DNA of 64,000 nucleotides from Margaritifera margaritifera (GCA_029931535.1 JAQPZY010001664.1:2071001-2135000), one strand, 5' to 3'; positions 30,160 through 40,466 are shown, counted from the stretch's first letter. Numbers and translations are program-made. The notes: generated by a model not told the origin, from the sequence alone.

Positions 30160-30981
30160 GAATTATTATAGTACAATGAAATATTGAAAGTTTTAAATAT
30201 CACTTTTATAAACGTTTATGGGCCAAATACTGATGACCCTTGTTTTATACGTAAGTTGGAAGAATACATAAGTGAAAATAGTGCCGAAATACTTATTATT
30301 GGTGCGGACACAGTAATCGATACTACTGTGGGTAAGAAGGGGGGTGACATGAATCCAAAACCAAAGATATTTTAAATAAATTTATAGAAAAATATAGTCT
30401 TATCGACATATGGCGTAATTTACATCCGGAGGAAATACAATTTACGTGGCACTCCAATAATGTTAACTATATTCTGTAGATTTGAATTATTTTTTGTGTG
30501 TGTCCTACAGGGTAATTAATAGTATTTTCGAAAGCAAAATTATACCATCTATCTATTCGGATCACTTGGCAGTTATATCTGACTTAGAACTTTTTAAAGA
30601 TAAACGCAGTCCAGGATACTTTAAATTGAATAATAGTCTTCTATTTCATGATATTACAAACACATAATACGAGATAATGTGAAGGCAATTATAGAACTAA
30701 GAAAACTTATCCTGATGTAAAATTTAATTGATGTCAGGTATTATCAGGAACGAAACTATTAAATTTGCTTCATGAAAAAATAAAACTTGGATGGGAAAGG
30801 AAAAAGAAATGGAGAGAGAAAGACATATATTAAAGTTAGAATATGAAAATAGCCCAATTGACACAGAATTAAAATAAACCTAGATAAGATAACCGAGGAA
30901 CTAGAAAAATATATGAAGAGCAAATTAAAGGAGTTATTCTTAGATCCAAAGCAAGATGTATAGAATGGGGAGAGAAAAACC
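30160..30981 (+). pseudogene. L1/Tx1-type LINE endonuclease fragment
   Basis: At 30184-30375 I read ITFINVYGPNTDDPCFIRKL, then EEYISENSAEILIIGAD, the apurinic/apyrimidinic endonuclease core of an L1/Tx1-group ORF2 (usual FINIYGPN ... IIGGDFN; the second Gly and the Asn are lost). A shifted frame continues to NKFIEKYSLIDIWRNLHPEE. At 30482-30667 SIYSDHLAVISDLEL is the C-terminal SDH motif with its catalytic His, then KRSPGYFKLNNSLL. At least two frameshifts make it dead. It is cut at about 30981 by an inverted-repeat element. Confidence 0.8.
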
Positions 30982-31249
30982 GGTCCTACTAAACACCGCA
31001 AAGTCAGACAAAGGCAGACAAAAACAATGCAAAATAGCCACGAACTGCTAAAGGTGCGGAATATCACTAATTACCTGCGTTTGATTTTGCCGACAGCGGC
31101 AGAGTAATTTGTTACTGTTTGTAGCATAATCGCTTCTTCTCATCATATACCGCAAACATTAATAGCAACAGAAAAGATTTGTATTACTGCTTAAGACACT
31201 GTAATGATTATGCTGAAACAAATTAGGACATTAACATGTGAAATGATGT

Positions 31250-32481
31250 CAGGGCTAAGCAAATTTTTTTTCATCCACTTGTCTAGGACAAGTGGTTTCA
31301 GAAAATTCACTTGTCCCACCTTGCTTTTCACTTGTCCCACCTTACTTTTCACTTGTCTCAAAATGGTAACCACTTGCCGAGATTTGATGAGATGTATGTA
31401 CTTAATCCATAGAAAGAACAGACGAAATAATATACAACATAATTATTTCTTAAAAGAAATTAATTTTGCAAAAACATTGGTTGATATACATTTGGCTACT
31501 TCAGGTACATATGTTTAGCTGCTGGATTTGAAAAAAAAAATGTCCATGTACATGTCTGCCACCTGCACCAGCGCTAAGCCAGCAGTTGATAGCTGTGTCT
31601 GGGTTAAAGTCCTCAAACTCTGGTCCATTTGGTGAAATGTTCATTAGAATTTTTAAACTCTTGGTAGCAGTCTTACGTTTTATCCCTCCACTTTCACAAG
31701 AATTTTCCTTCTTGGAATTGTCCTTATTACCTTCCTTGCAAAAATAATTTAGCAAACTCATTTTATCCACGTAGTAAATATCAGCTTGCTTGACAACTAC
31801 TTCTAAAGTGATCATAACAAACATTTTCTCTTTTAAATACGAACAGAGACAGCTCATTAATTAGCGCAATTGTTTCGCTTCAAACGCAATATCGCACGTG
31901 AAAGTTGATCATCTGTATAATCAATTAAAAATGAAAGAATCATTACTGTCATTCAATCAGTTCATAAAAGAAACCAACTCTGATGTCGGTAAAGTACCAT
32001 GCATTAATTTAATTACGCTGACTCGCTGGATTAAAATCAGAGTGAGCAGCTCGTGAGGCTCTGGTTTGAGTAAATATAGTGCAACAAAGCCGCTTAAAAC
32101 ACCGCTAATTAATTATACCGGCTTTGTTTTGTTTGACGTCTTTTGATTTACCGATAATTTGGTCGCTTAGCCCAATATGCAGTCAAGCGGTAACAGAACG
32201 TGCACGTATCGATAGATATCACTGACCACCTGTAGGTGTTATACATAATGTAAATGTATACATGGAGAGGGGTAGAATCAAGTATTCAGTACGCCCGGAG
32301 GGCATGAATGGCCAAATAAAGGTAGATATAGTGATTAAAGCACGAAAATAAATACTTGCCCGACTTTTTTTAAAATAGGAAAAAAGCACTTGTCCCGGAC
32401 TAGCGACTTGGAAAATTTTACTTGCCCGACTAAGAAAATGAATAGTCCGGGACGTCGGGCTATAGGATTTGTTCAGCCCTG
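31250..32481 (-). mobile_element. Nested decayed hAT-like transposon with 5-bp TSD
   Basis: Left end CAGGGCTAAGCAAAT and right end (reverse complement) CAGGGCTGAACAAAT form terminal inverted repeats. GATGT flanks both sides (31245-31249, 32482-32486). Near the left end a 19-20-bp subterminal unit containing 'ttcacttgtcccacc' occurs three times (31300-31360), and related 'cttgcccgact' pieces lie near the right end. hAT elements with 5-bp duplications are known as a minority group. It interrupts the 30982-33277 element, so it inserted later. Confidence 0.75.
31504..31761 (-). pseudogene. N-terminal remnant of hAT-type transposase
   Basis: From an internal Met at 31761 the minus strand reads MSLLNYFCKEGNKDNSKKEN, a Lys/Ser-rich spacer, and then FNPDTAINCWLSAGAGGRH. 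Short leaders such as MSLLNYF followed by a charged spacer are typical of animal hAT (zf862-like) transposase N-termini. The zinc-finger, catalytic and dimerisation regions are missing. The frame is open further upstream, to 31857, but that part does not look conserved. Confidence 0.4.
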
Positions 32482-33277
32482 GATGTTCTGTATTTGTACT
32501 ATACATCTTGTCATGGTCTATCTTTTTCGATGAAAGTACATCACGAATTTATGATTATGAATATTAATAGAATATTTAATTGAGACATAATTTAAAAGAA
32601 TACATATGTAAAATTATATGAAATATAATACTTTGTATACTCAGCCGATTTTGATAGTGCTGATTTTATAATATTAAAGCATTAGTACATCTTACTTTGT
32701 CACAATGAATCTGTCTTTTTCATACGATATCTTAAGTTTATTACATCACATTGGCATACTATATTCGATTAAATACTTATATTAAACTTATGTATTTTAT
32801 ATTACTTTCATAATATTATTACTTGTCTCTCAATAAGATAATTATTATATAAAATTATTAAATCTGGTTTTGTCACATTGAGATTGCTTTTTTGAGATTG
32901 CTTACGCTGTCTGTGTTACATGACTTTGTCATACTCTATCTGCCTTTGTTCTATTATATATTTATATTATACTTATGTAATATAATACTGTCCTAATATT
33001 ATTGTGTATATCTAAATAATATAATTATTTTGTTAAATCACTCGTTAATGAATGTTTATTAACAATTGTCGGCATATATATCGTTGTCACAACGCTAAAT
33101 AAAGGGACACAACTAAGGGTGCGTATGTACCAATTTTACTTTCAAACAACATTAAATCACGCTTTTTTAAAATTTAAATATCAAAGCAAAGTTAATATAG
33201 TATAATGTATGCAAATAAAGCAAAAATAAGCAGACTTTGTCTGCCTTTGTCTGACTTTGCGGTGTTTAGTAGGATCC

Positions 33278-33746
33278 CGACATAACTTTATTAGTGTGCG
33301 ACATGACCCGTTACCCGAAACGTACAGGTACCGTTTTTGAAATGGGGCCGATTTTGTGAAAAGTGCAATGAATAATTTTTAAGTCAATCAGTTCCATCAG
33401 TTTTCATCAAAGTCGTTGATTAAGAATTAATTACGTACTTAATTTCACGTATGAATGTATTATAAGTGACTGATGAAAATATTACATAGCAAAAAAGTAA
33501 GTAAATCGGACTTACCAATATCACGGCTCGGAAACTGCAATCAAAAGTAGTTCCATATAAAAAAAAGACAAAAGTCCAACTGCTACAAACAGTGTTATTA
33601 ATTGTCGTGAATGATCCTATAATGAATAAAGTCCAGCGACACAAATCCAAGAATGTTCTTTGATTTAGAATAAATGAAACACGTGAAACAGAATAAACTT
33701 CGTGAATTATTAACGTCCAACTACATAAAGCACAGTATTATTCTCA
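33278..33746. other. Spacer between mobile elements
   Basis: AT-rich. It contains 'gaatgatcctataatgaat' near 33609, which resembles the insertion site of the next element. No coding signal. Confidence 0.4.
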
Positions 33747-33758
33747 TTAACGATCCTT
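33747..33758. repeat. 12-bp TSD of ORF1-only element (3' side)
   Basis: TTAACGATCCTT, identical to 36514-36525. It abuts the element end that reads CACAAATAAAA on the minus strand. Confidence 0.85.
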
Positions 33759-33764
33759 TTTTAT

Positions 33765-34190
33765 TTGTGGTCGTCCCTTAGCCCGTCCCAGCATATATGG
33801 CTGGTTAGAACTGTAGAGACGTCCCCGCATAAATTTCAAAAGTACCCGAAGGTTTTAGTATATGTTTATATAGTTAATTTTGGTTGCGGTTCTTCTAGGT
33901 TTTGTTTCCTAATTGTTCAAGTTATCTAGCGTTCAGGGTTTCTGGGTCCGTACTTTCCTCCCTTCAGGTATTTCCTGTTTTATTTGTGGACGCCTCTTAG
34001 CCCCTCCCAGCATATCCGGCTGGTTAGCACTGTAGAGACGTCCCCGCATAAATTTCAAAATACCCGTAGGTTTAGTAATTATTTTTATGATTAATTTTGT
34101 TTGCGGTTCATCTAGGTTTTGTCCTAGTGTTCAAGTTATCTGGTGTTCAGGGTTTCTGGGTCCGTACTTTCCTCCCTCCAGATATTTTCT
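33765..34190 (-). repeat. Two ~210-bp tandem copies in the 3' module
   Basis: 'tatttgtggtcgtcccttag' through 'tccgtactttcctcccttcag' (33762-33968) is repeated with about 10% change at 33979-34180. Each copy ends (minus strand) in the element's 3' terminus, CCACAAATAAA. The element therefore carries a duplicated 3' end. Confidence 0.85.
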
Positions 34191-34653
34191 GGTGGGCTGA
34201 TTTCCTTTCCTTTCCACCCTGAGTAAGTTTCTAATTCCAAGTGACCTAAGCCCTTAGGTCTGTCTGAGTTGGTTAAGTTTGATTACTTTGTTATTGTTTG
34301 TTATAAATTTATTTGGGCTATTTTTGTCAAATTTTTAGAGTTGTGTTCTAGAGTTTATTTATGTTTATGTGTGCGATGTGGTGGCTTACCTGTCACCTTG
34401 TTTCCTTTATTAGTAGTTATGGGTTATCCTGCTTATGTATAAGGTCTGGATACCCTCTTCACATCACAAGACAGTGAGAGCGGGCAACATTACTCCCCCG
34501 CTTGGATGTGTCGAGTGTAGAGACAGACCCAAACTAAGCATGGCAAGATGTTATTATCTTCATGCTTTATACGTTAAGTTTAGTTGTCTGTTAGTTTTAT
34601 AGATATAAATCATAAATATATATATATAGACAATATTTTGGTTATTATTATTA

Positions 34654-34686
<33 letters not shown>

Positions 34687-34735
34687 ATTTGTTAGGTATA
34701 TATAATATGATACATTGATATAATTGAAAAAATTT

Positions 34736-35947
34736 TCAGTTTTGAGTTATTGGTTGTAAAGGTGAGATGTTTTTCCTCTTTCCATTTTGTTGTCTTGTGT
34801 CGTATAATTGAGAGTCATGGGTTTCTTCTTCTTCTGATGTTGTTGATTCGAAGGATTGAACCATTTTGCAGTACTCCTTTGATCTTTTCTTCCCAGATTT
34901 CTTCTCTTTTTTTTCCGTTTCTCTTTGGGGTGCTTTCGGTTGCATTTGCTTTTTTTTGGTTATTGTTGGTGTTGCTTTTTCAGCTTTTTGGATCTTTGGA
35001 TCCGTTGTGCTCCTCTCCCTTGGCAATTTGGGGGGACGGGCTACAATCTGATGTTGCAGAGTGATTATGGGTTTTGCTATACTTCTATACACTTTTCGTT
35101 GTTCTGGAGTTTTCATCTTTTCCTCCTCTTTTTTTTTAAGGTAGTCATCCCATTCTTCTGGAGTTTTCAACATTTCCTCCTCTGGTATTTCTCGTTGTTT
35201 ACTTTGATATTCTGGAGTTTTCATCATTTCTTCCTCTGGTACTTCCGTGTCTTGTTGTTGTTGTTGTTGTTGTTGTTGTGGGATAGCTATCATTTCTTCT
35301 GGTTCCTGCTGTTTTGATTGGGTGCATTTCCTTGGGTCATGCCCCTTCCCTCCACATTTGTTGCACTTCCGATGAAAGATGCAACCTCTATACCACGACC
35401 TCGCCATGAAGCCGTGGATGTAGAAGAAAGGGGGTATTTTTTCTTCATCACCTTTTTGTAGTTGGAGTATCCTGGCCCCGGTCTGAATATTCTCATATTG
35501 TTGATATGTGGCCATTTTGTAATTTGTGACATCCAAGCCATATTTTTGATTGAATCGTTCTACCGTATCTTGTATGGGGATTTCCCATGGGATTCCTGTG
35601 ATATGTACGTCTACAAGTTTTGATTTTATTTCTCTTTCTATTGGCGGAGGTCTGAACACTGTTGCTAGGTTTCTGCCAATTTGCAAGGTGCTGCTAGCAA
35701 TCAGTGGCTTGTCTCCCCGTGGATGGATTATGAGGGTGCCTTTACCTCCCCATAGTAGAGCTGCGATGTCATCAGTATTTACTCCAGTTGCACGTAGGGC
35801 AGAAAGTGTTTCTACACAGCTTGGCGGTGTTCCTTGGAAGTGGGATACGTCCAAACCCTGAACTACTGTTCTCCGCTCCGCCACGAGCTTTCCGCCCTGA
35901 TTTGTGAATATTGGCGTTGCGCTAAAATATTTTTCAAGTACTGGCAT
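34736..35947 (-). CDS. LINE ORF1 protein, RRM-like plus CCHC zinc knuckle
   Basis: An intact 403-residue ORF. Residues ~110-165 (VDVHITGIPWEIPIQDTVER ...) look like the RNA-recognition fold found in ORF1 proteins of L1/Tx1 LINEs. At ~198-212 a CCHC knuckle, CNKCGGKGHDPRKC, has retroviral-type C-x2-C-x4-H-x4-C spacing. The rest is low-complexity: nine Gln in a row, repeated 'PEEEM(M/L)KTPE' motifs, and a Lys-rich, basic C-terminus. ORF1 proteins coat the element's RNA and chaperone its reverse transcription. The long open frame in an AT-rich, decaying neighbourhood suggests recent insertion. No ORF2 follows; transposition would need a partner LINE's enzyme in trans. Confidence 0.85.
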   Translation of the reverse strand: MPVLEKYFSATPIFTNQGGKLVAERRTVVQGLDVSHFQGTPPSCVETLSALRATGVNTDDIAALLWGGKGTLIIHPRGDKPLIASSTLQIGRNLATVFRPPPIEREIKSKLVDVHITGIPWEIPIQDTVERFNQKYGLDVTNYKMATYQQYENIQTGARILQLQKGDEEKIPPFFYIHGFMARSWYRGCIFHRKCNKCGGKGHDPRKCTQSKQQEPEEMIAIPQQQQQQQQQDTEVPEEEMMKTPEYQSKQREIPEEEMLKTPEEWDDYLKKKEEEKMKTPEQRKVYRSIAKPIITLQHQIVARPPKLPRERSTTDPKIQKAEKATPTITKKKQMQPKAPQRETEKKEKKSGKKRSKEYCKMVQSFESTTSEEEETHDSQLYDTRQQNGKRKNISPLQPITQN

Positions 35948-36221
35948 TTTGATTTAGCGTTTAAGCTTGTATTGTTTCCAGTATAAGTAATGGTCACACA
36001 GGGAAATGTCATAAAATATATATGTATACACAAAACTTGAATTCAAATGGTGTAAGGTAAAAGTACATGTAATAATTCAGATCAAGAGTTCAAAAATGTT
36101 CATTTTACATTCATGTGATGATTCCTTTGTATAAATACTTGAGATTTCACTTTGTTGTTGTATTTGATTCTCTCTTAATGCTTCCTCAGGCTGTCCATGC
36201 TCCGTACTAGGAAAAGGGGGT

Positions 36222-36269
36222 TTATTCCTCTCCGGTGGATTTCCGTGCAGTTTGCTTGGTTCTTGCCAT
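36222..36269 (-). CDS. 15-codon ORF encoding the histone H3 N-terminal tail
   Basis: On the minus strand, ATG at 36267-36269 opens MARTKQTARKSTGEE and stops at TAA (36222-36224). Residues 1-13 are identical to the canonical start of histone H3 (MARTKQTARKSTGGK...), including R2, T3, K4, K9 and S10. Identity stops after the first Gly. It lies 274 bp upstream of ORF1 in the leader of the ORF1-only element, in the same orientation, so an element transcript would carry it as an upstream ORF. No further H3 sequence is recognisable on either side. Thirteen matching residues starting at an ATG are not plausible by chance. Capture of an H3 gene or mRNA 5' fragment is the simplest origin. Translation is unproven. 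Confidence 0.8.
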   Translation of the reverse strand: MARTKQTARKSTGEE

Positions 36270-36513
36270 GTTCAGAAATTTCCTGTTGGGCTGATTTCCT
36301 TTCCTTTCCATCCTGAGTGAGTTTCTAATCTGAAGTGACCTCCGCCCCGAGGTCTTATTTGAGTTTATAAAGTTTGCTTTTCTTTATGGTGTTTATGTTT
36401 TATGTTTAAATTTTCGGACTTTTGGTCAAATTTGCAGAGTTATGTTCTAATTTTTATTTATATTGATGTGTGCGGGTGAGGTGGCTTACCTGTCCCCATG
36501 TAGCTTCCGTCTC

Positions 36514-36525
36514 TTAACGATCCTT
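36514..36525. repeat. 12-bp TSD of ORF1-only element (5' side)
   Basis: TTAACGATCCTT, the partner of 33747-33758. Confidence 0.85.
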
Positions 36526-36621
36526 GAATGATGCACAAATCCAAAAATTCCCGTTGAATGACAGTCGCTATACCACATGATACAGAACTAAAAACTAATA
36601 TGCCTTTTAAAGAACTGTTGA

Positions 36622-36633
36622 TCCCCCTTGCAC
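36622..36633. repeat. 12-bp TSD of ORF2 LINE (3' side)
   Basis: TCCCCCTTGCAC, identical to 40467-40478. It directly abuts the element terminus CACAAATAAA (minus strand). Confidence 0.85.
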
Positions 36634-38712
36634 TTTATTTGTGGACTCCCCTCGGGCCTCTAGCTATGTTAGCCAGAGAACCTTTGAGGAGACCCCCGTT
36701 TGGTCTAAAGTGTGATAAAGGGTTTTTATGTCTGTTTGTATCCCCCAAAGGTCTGTTGTTGTGGGTATTTTCAAAAATAAAAGAATTTAGAAGAAAAATT
36801 TAATTTAGATATATTTTTGATTCGGGTTGTTCCTAACGTTTTTATTTTTGATGGGGCGTAATTGCTCGGGTTCCACTCCATGGACCCCTGGCGTTCCGTC
36901 CCTAGGTCTAAAAGTTTTTTTTTCATTTATTTGATGGTCCGTACTCCCCTCCTCAGGCATTATACCTTTCGGCTGGTTTCCTTTCCATATATCCCATTAT
37001 TTGTGAGTCCTTGCTAGGAACTCTTCTTGTCCAGTGTATGCTATGTGTTTGTGCTATATTTTGTTTTTTGTGCTATGCGTATTTTTGTATGGACAGCATT
37101 ATAAGGGTCAAATCACAAGAGTTGTTATTTACTTTTATAAGAGAAAGCAAGTATTTTAGGAAATTAAATAAACATAAATAAAATAAGATAAAAAATAAAT
37201 AAAAATAAATATAAGATAATAAAGCTTGTTTGTTGTTGTTGTTGTTATAGTTGTTGTCGTTGTTATTGTTCTTCTTTCTTCATTCTTGATTTCTGTTCTG
37301 TTATTTATTCTTCTTGTAGCTGGCATACATTCTTCTCATACATACAAAAGAGGAAAGAGAAAGGAAAAGAGAAAAAAGAGATGTAAAGAAGGATAGAAAG
37401 AAAAATATCAAAATAGAAGAAAATAAAAATAAGAATGGTACTGTTGTTTTGTGTGTGTGTTCTGTGTTTTTGGATTTCTCTCTCATCCTGTTTGGAGAGC
37501 TATCTCTCTTTGCAGTTGCAGAGAGAGGTCCCTTTATTTCTTTTTGTATGTATTCATTCCTTTACGGGGGTTCGGTGTGGGTTTGTTTCTTCCACACTTT
37601 CACCTTCTCTATGTGCCTTAGCGGCACTGCATGCGGCTTATTTTCCGTATGTGTAGTTTATTATCTAGTATTCCTTCGCATTCATACTTTTTTCCGTCTG
37701 TTCATGGCAGTATCCTTCTCCCGTTCACTCCGTGAGCGAAAAATTACATGTTTTGAAGTAGAGGCCAAAAAAGGTTCGAAAGTATTATGACGGTCTTGTA
37801 TATGCATGCATGTACCTTCGTATATGCACGCGTTACATATTTACCGTATGCATACGCTTATTTTGAGATATTGCTTTAGTTTATAGAGATAAGAGATAGA
37901 GTATAATGATGATATGGGTAGGTCTGTTTTGTTTTGTTTGCATGTGTATTTCCGCAGACAGTGGTTTTCTAGGGCTCCTCTGCGGGCCTGTCTACCTCGC
38001 GTGAGCCTCGTAGCATAGCCCCGCAGTATCTATACCCTGTACTTCCCACTATCTGCGGATCCCCGTCCCCTGTTTGGTTGATGAGCATTTTGTTTTGACA
38101 CATTTTTTTTTTTTTTTTCAGAGTTCCTGTTCACGTTTGTTATCAGTTTTTTATTTATCCCTTAAATCCCAGTCCAAAATGGAGAGCCCCTTATTGAAAA
38201 ACTGATATTTTACCTGTCTGGTATGAAGGTGGGGAGCCCCACCATCTCCGTCTGCTATTGGAAAATTGAAGCATCTCTATTTATGAAGCGTGTCTTTACA
38301 TTTTGTTTGTGTGCGCAGATATTATTATTATAGACACGTTCATGTTTTGATGAGTTCCTTTCTAACATGAGTGCGAGGGTTTTTATTTATATTATCTCGC
38401 TCTCAGTGGTTATACTCGGTCCTCTAAGAAGCCAACACTAGGATGTGGTGACTTCTTTATCTAAATTTTAGGATTTTCTTCCAATGTAAATTTTCCTTTT
38501 TTGTCTGAAACAGGTGACTTGAATTTTTCATTGGGGGAAAACAGTGGGGGCTCCCCGCCCGGCTTGCCTTTCCAACATGTGAGTGAGTGAGCTTTCGGCT
38601 CATCTCCCACAGTGGTTGTAGTTGGCATTCCTGGGTAGGGATCCCCAACCCCTCCGTGTCAATATTAGTTTATTTGAATGTACATAGACATATATATAAG
38701 TAAGTATATTAA

Positions 38713-38779
<67 letters not shown>

Positions 38780-40466
38780 CACAACCATTTTATAAAGTGG
38801 CAATATATAAATGTGAGTATGTAAGGTTAGAGCTCTCTTAGAGAGTATGTGTAGGGTTTATTTGTATATCCTATTATGTTTATCTTATGGATTCTGTGAT
38901 CTACTGATGTTATTTTGCCACAGCGCAGCATTATGTCAATTATATAGTCTACAATTTCGGTGTATAGTAGTTTATTATCAATATTATTTGTGTATAGTAG
39001 TTGTTTATCATTGTAATTGTATAGTATTTTGATGTTATTTATTATTTTATTTCTTTCTTTTTCTAATGCCTTGCATTTTAGAATGATGTGTATTTTACTG
39101 TGTGGCCCTATGTTGCATATGGGACAGGTCGGCATTTTTTTTACAATATGCCTTCTAAAGGCTACCTCTCCTGTAAACCACACATCATGTAGATATTTAT
39201 ATATCATACTCTGCTTCGCTGTGGATTTTATTTCCGCCCAGTTTTTCCATACCAATTTCCAGTTTACTTCTGGATGGTTTGTTTGGACTTTTAGTTTTAT
39301 TTTGGCGTCTATTTCTATCTTAATTAGGGGGTATATTTTTGAATCTTTTTCTTCTTTCCATATTTGTTCATATTTTCTATATTTTTGTATTGTTGTTGTT
39401 ATATATTGTAGATTTTTTGGTGGCTGAAAGAGTTTTGTTAGTTTATTATTTTTATATATATTTGGTATATGTTTTAGTAAGTAGCCGAACCAGTATATGT
39501 ATAGTGCTACCCATGTGTGTGTCCGTTTATCTTGTATATTTCTAAATCTATTTATGATGTTAGTTGTCTTCTTATAACGTAGATGGGGTATACCCAGGCC
39601 TCCGTCTTTTTTTGGTTTATATAAATATTCTCTTGGAAGGTAATGTAGTTTCCCTTTCCAGATGAAGTCGATTATTATTTTATCTATTGTGTCTAGCATT
39701 ATATCTGTAAGATCTATTGTATTTATTTTATACGCTATTTTACTATATAAGTATGTTTGTGCAATTTGAATTCTCTCTATGGTATTCAAGGTTTCGCTCG
39801 ACCATAGTTCGATATTTGTTTTTAATATGTCTAAGATTTGTTTGTAGTTATCTGTAATTGGATTATTTCCAAATAACGTCCCTAGAGTTTTAATCTGATT
39901 TTTGATCAGATGTGGGGGTAAGCCTGGATGGTTTCCCCTCCAATTTCCAATTAGCAGGATTTCAGTTTTTTCATGATTGAGTAGGGAGCCTGAGGCTTTC
40001 CCAAAGTTGTTAAACTCATTTTCCAGATGTTTAAAAGAGTTTTCATCTGTGATGAAGTTTGTGCAGTCATCTGCATGTTGCACCATTTTTAGCTCTGCTT
40101 CCAAATTTGGGATTTTTATTCCTTTTATATTTTTATTCATGTTTATTTTTTTACATAGTGCTTCAAGAGCTATCACATATAGTAACATGGAAAGTGGGCA
40201 TCCTTGTCTAACTGACCTGTCTATAGGGAAACTTTTTGTGTATGCTCCATTGACTTGCACTTTTGAGATTATATTTTTATATAGGATTCTTACCCATGTG
40301 ACGAAGCGTTCACCAAAACCAAATTTTTTAAAAATTTCTTCTACATATTTGTGTTCGATTCTATCGAATGCTTTTTCCTGGTCAAATAAAATTATAGCTC
40401 CTTTATCTCCTTTTATGTTTATGTACTGTATTGCCGTTTCTATTGTTAGGATATTATTTTGTATGT
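36634..40466 (-). mobile_element. 5'-truncated L1/Tx1-type LINE with 12-bp TSD
   Basis: The element runs on the minus strand from within the reverse-transcriptase domain (40466) to CACAAATAAA at 36634 and is flanked by TCCCCCTTGCAC duplications. After the ORF2 stop (38827) come a ~29-bp A tract (38751-38779), a (TA)n tract (38717-38749) and a ~2.1-kb GC-richer 3' region full of 'ggggagcccc' modules. Its 3' region recurs in plus orientation at about 42200-45099. Typical target-primed insertion with 5' truncation. Confidence 0.88.
38827..40466 (-). CDS. LINE ORF2 fragment: reverse transcriptase and C-terminal zinc finger
   Basis: Open for about 546 codons within the element; the ORF extends to an ATG at 40497, but that part is flanking DNA. 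It starts in RT at NIQNNILTIETAIQYINIK. Motif A is GAIILFDQEKAFDRIEHKY. The fingers/palm carry VRQGCPLSMLLYVIALEAL. The catalytic box is QHADDCT (HADD in place of Y/FADD, both Asp kept). The thumb and connection region follow with FIWKGKLHYLPREYLY and KKDGGLGIPHL. A C-terminal CPICNIGPHSKIHIILKC (C-x2-C-x8-H-x4-C) matches the Cys/His motif of L1/Tx1 ORF2. Endonuclease is absent. No stops within the fragment points to a young insertion. Confidence 0.93.

Larger units (their letters stand above)
30982..33277. mobile_element. Element with ~41-bp terminal inverted repeats, carrying a nested hAT
   Basis: Left end 30982-31022 (GGTCCTACTAAACACCGCAA, then AGTCAGACAAAGGCAGACAAA) is the reverse complement of right end 33236-33277, apart from one base missing at the left. 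Without the nested element the body is about 1.06 kb and shows no ORF, so it is a non-autonomous DNA transposon. I could not define a target-site duplication, so the superfamily is open. Confidence 0.8.
33759..36513 (-). mobile_element. ORF1-only LINE-derived retroelement (half-LINE) with TSD
   Basis: A 2.75-kb minus-strand element bounded by the 12-bp duplication TTAACGATCCTT. In order it has a leader with a strong CAG/GTAAGCC donor-like site, a histone-H3-tail micro-ORF, an intact 403-codon ORF1, a ~29-bp A tract (34651-34679), AT-rich sequence, and a GC-richer 3' module ending CACAAATAAAA. The 3' end matches that of the neighbouring ORF2-bearing LINE (36634-40466). No endonuclease or reverse transcriptase is present, yet the TSDs show that it moved as a unit. 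This is the logic of mammalian HAL1 ('half-L1') elements. Part of its leader (about 36283-36505) recurs in its own 3' module (about 34190-34400). Confidence 0.75.

Noticed and set aside
34750..35861. Several plus-strand ORFs of 61-130 codons
   Set aside because: Antisense shadows of the intact LINE ORF1. Runs of Leu/Phe mirror its Gln/Lys/Glu-rich coding strand.
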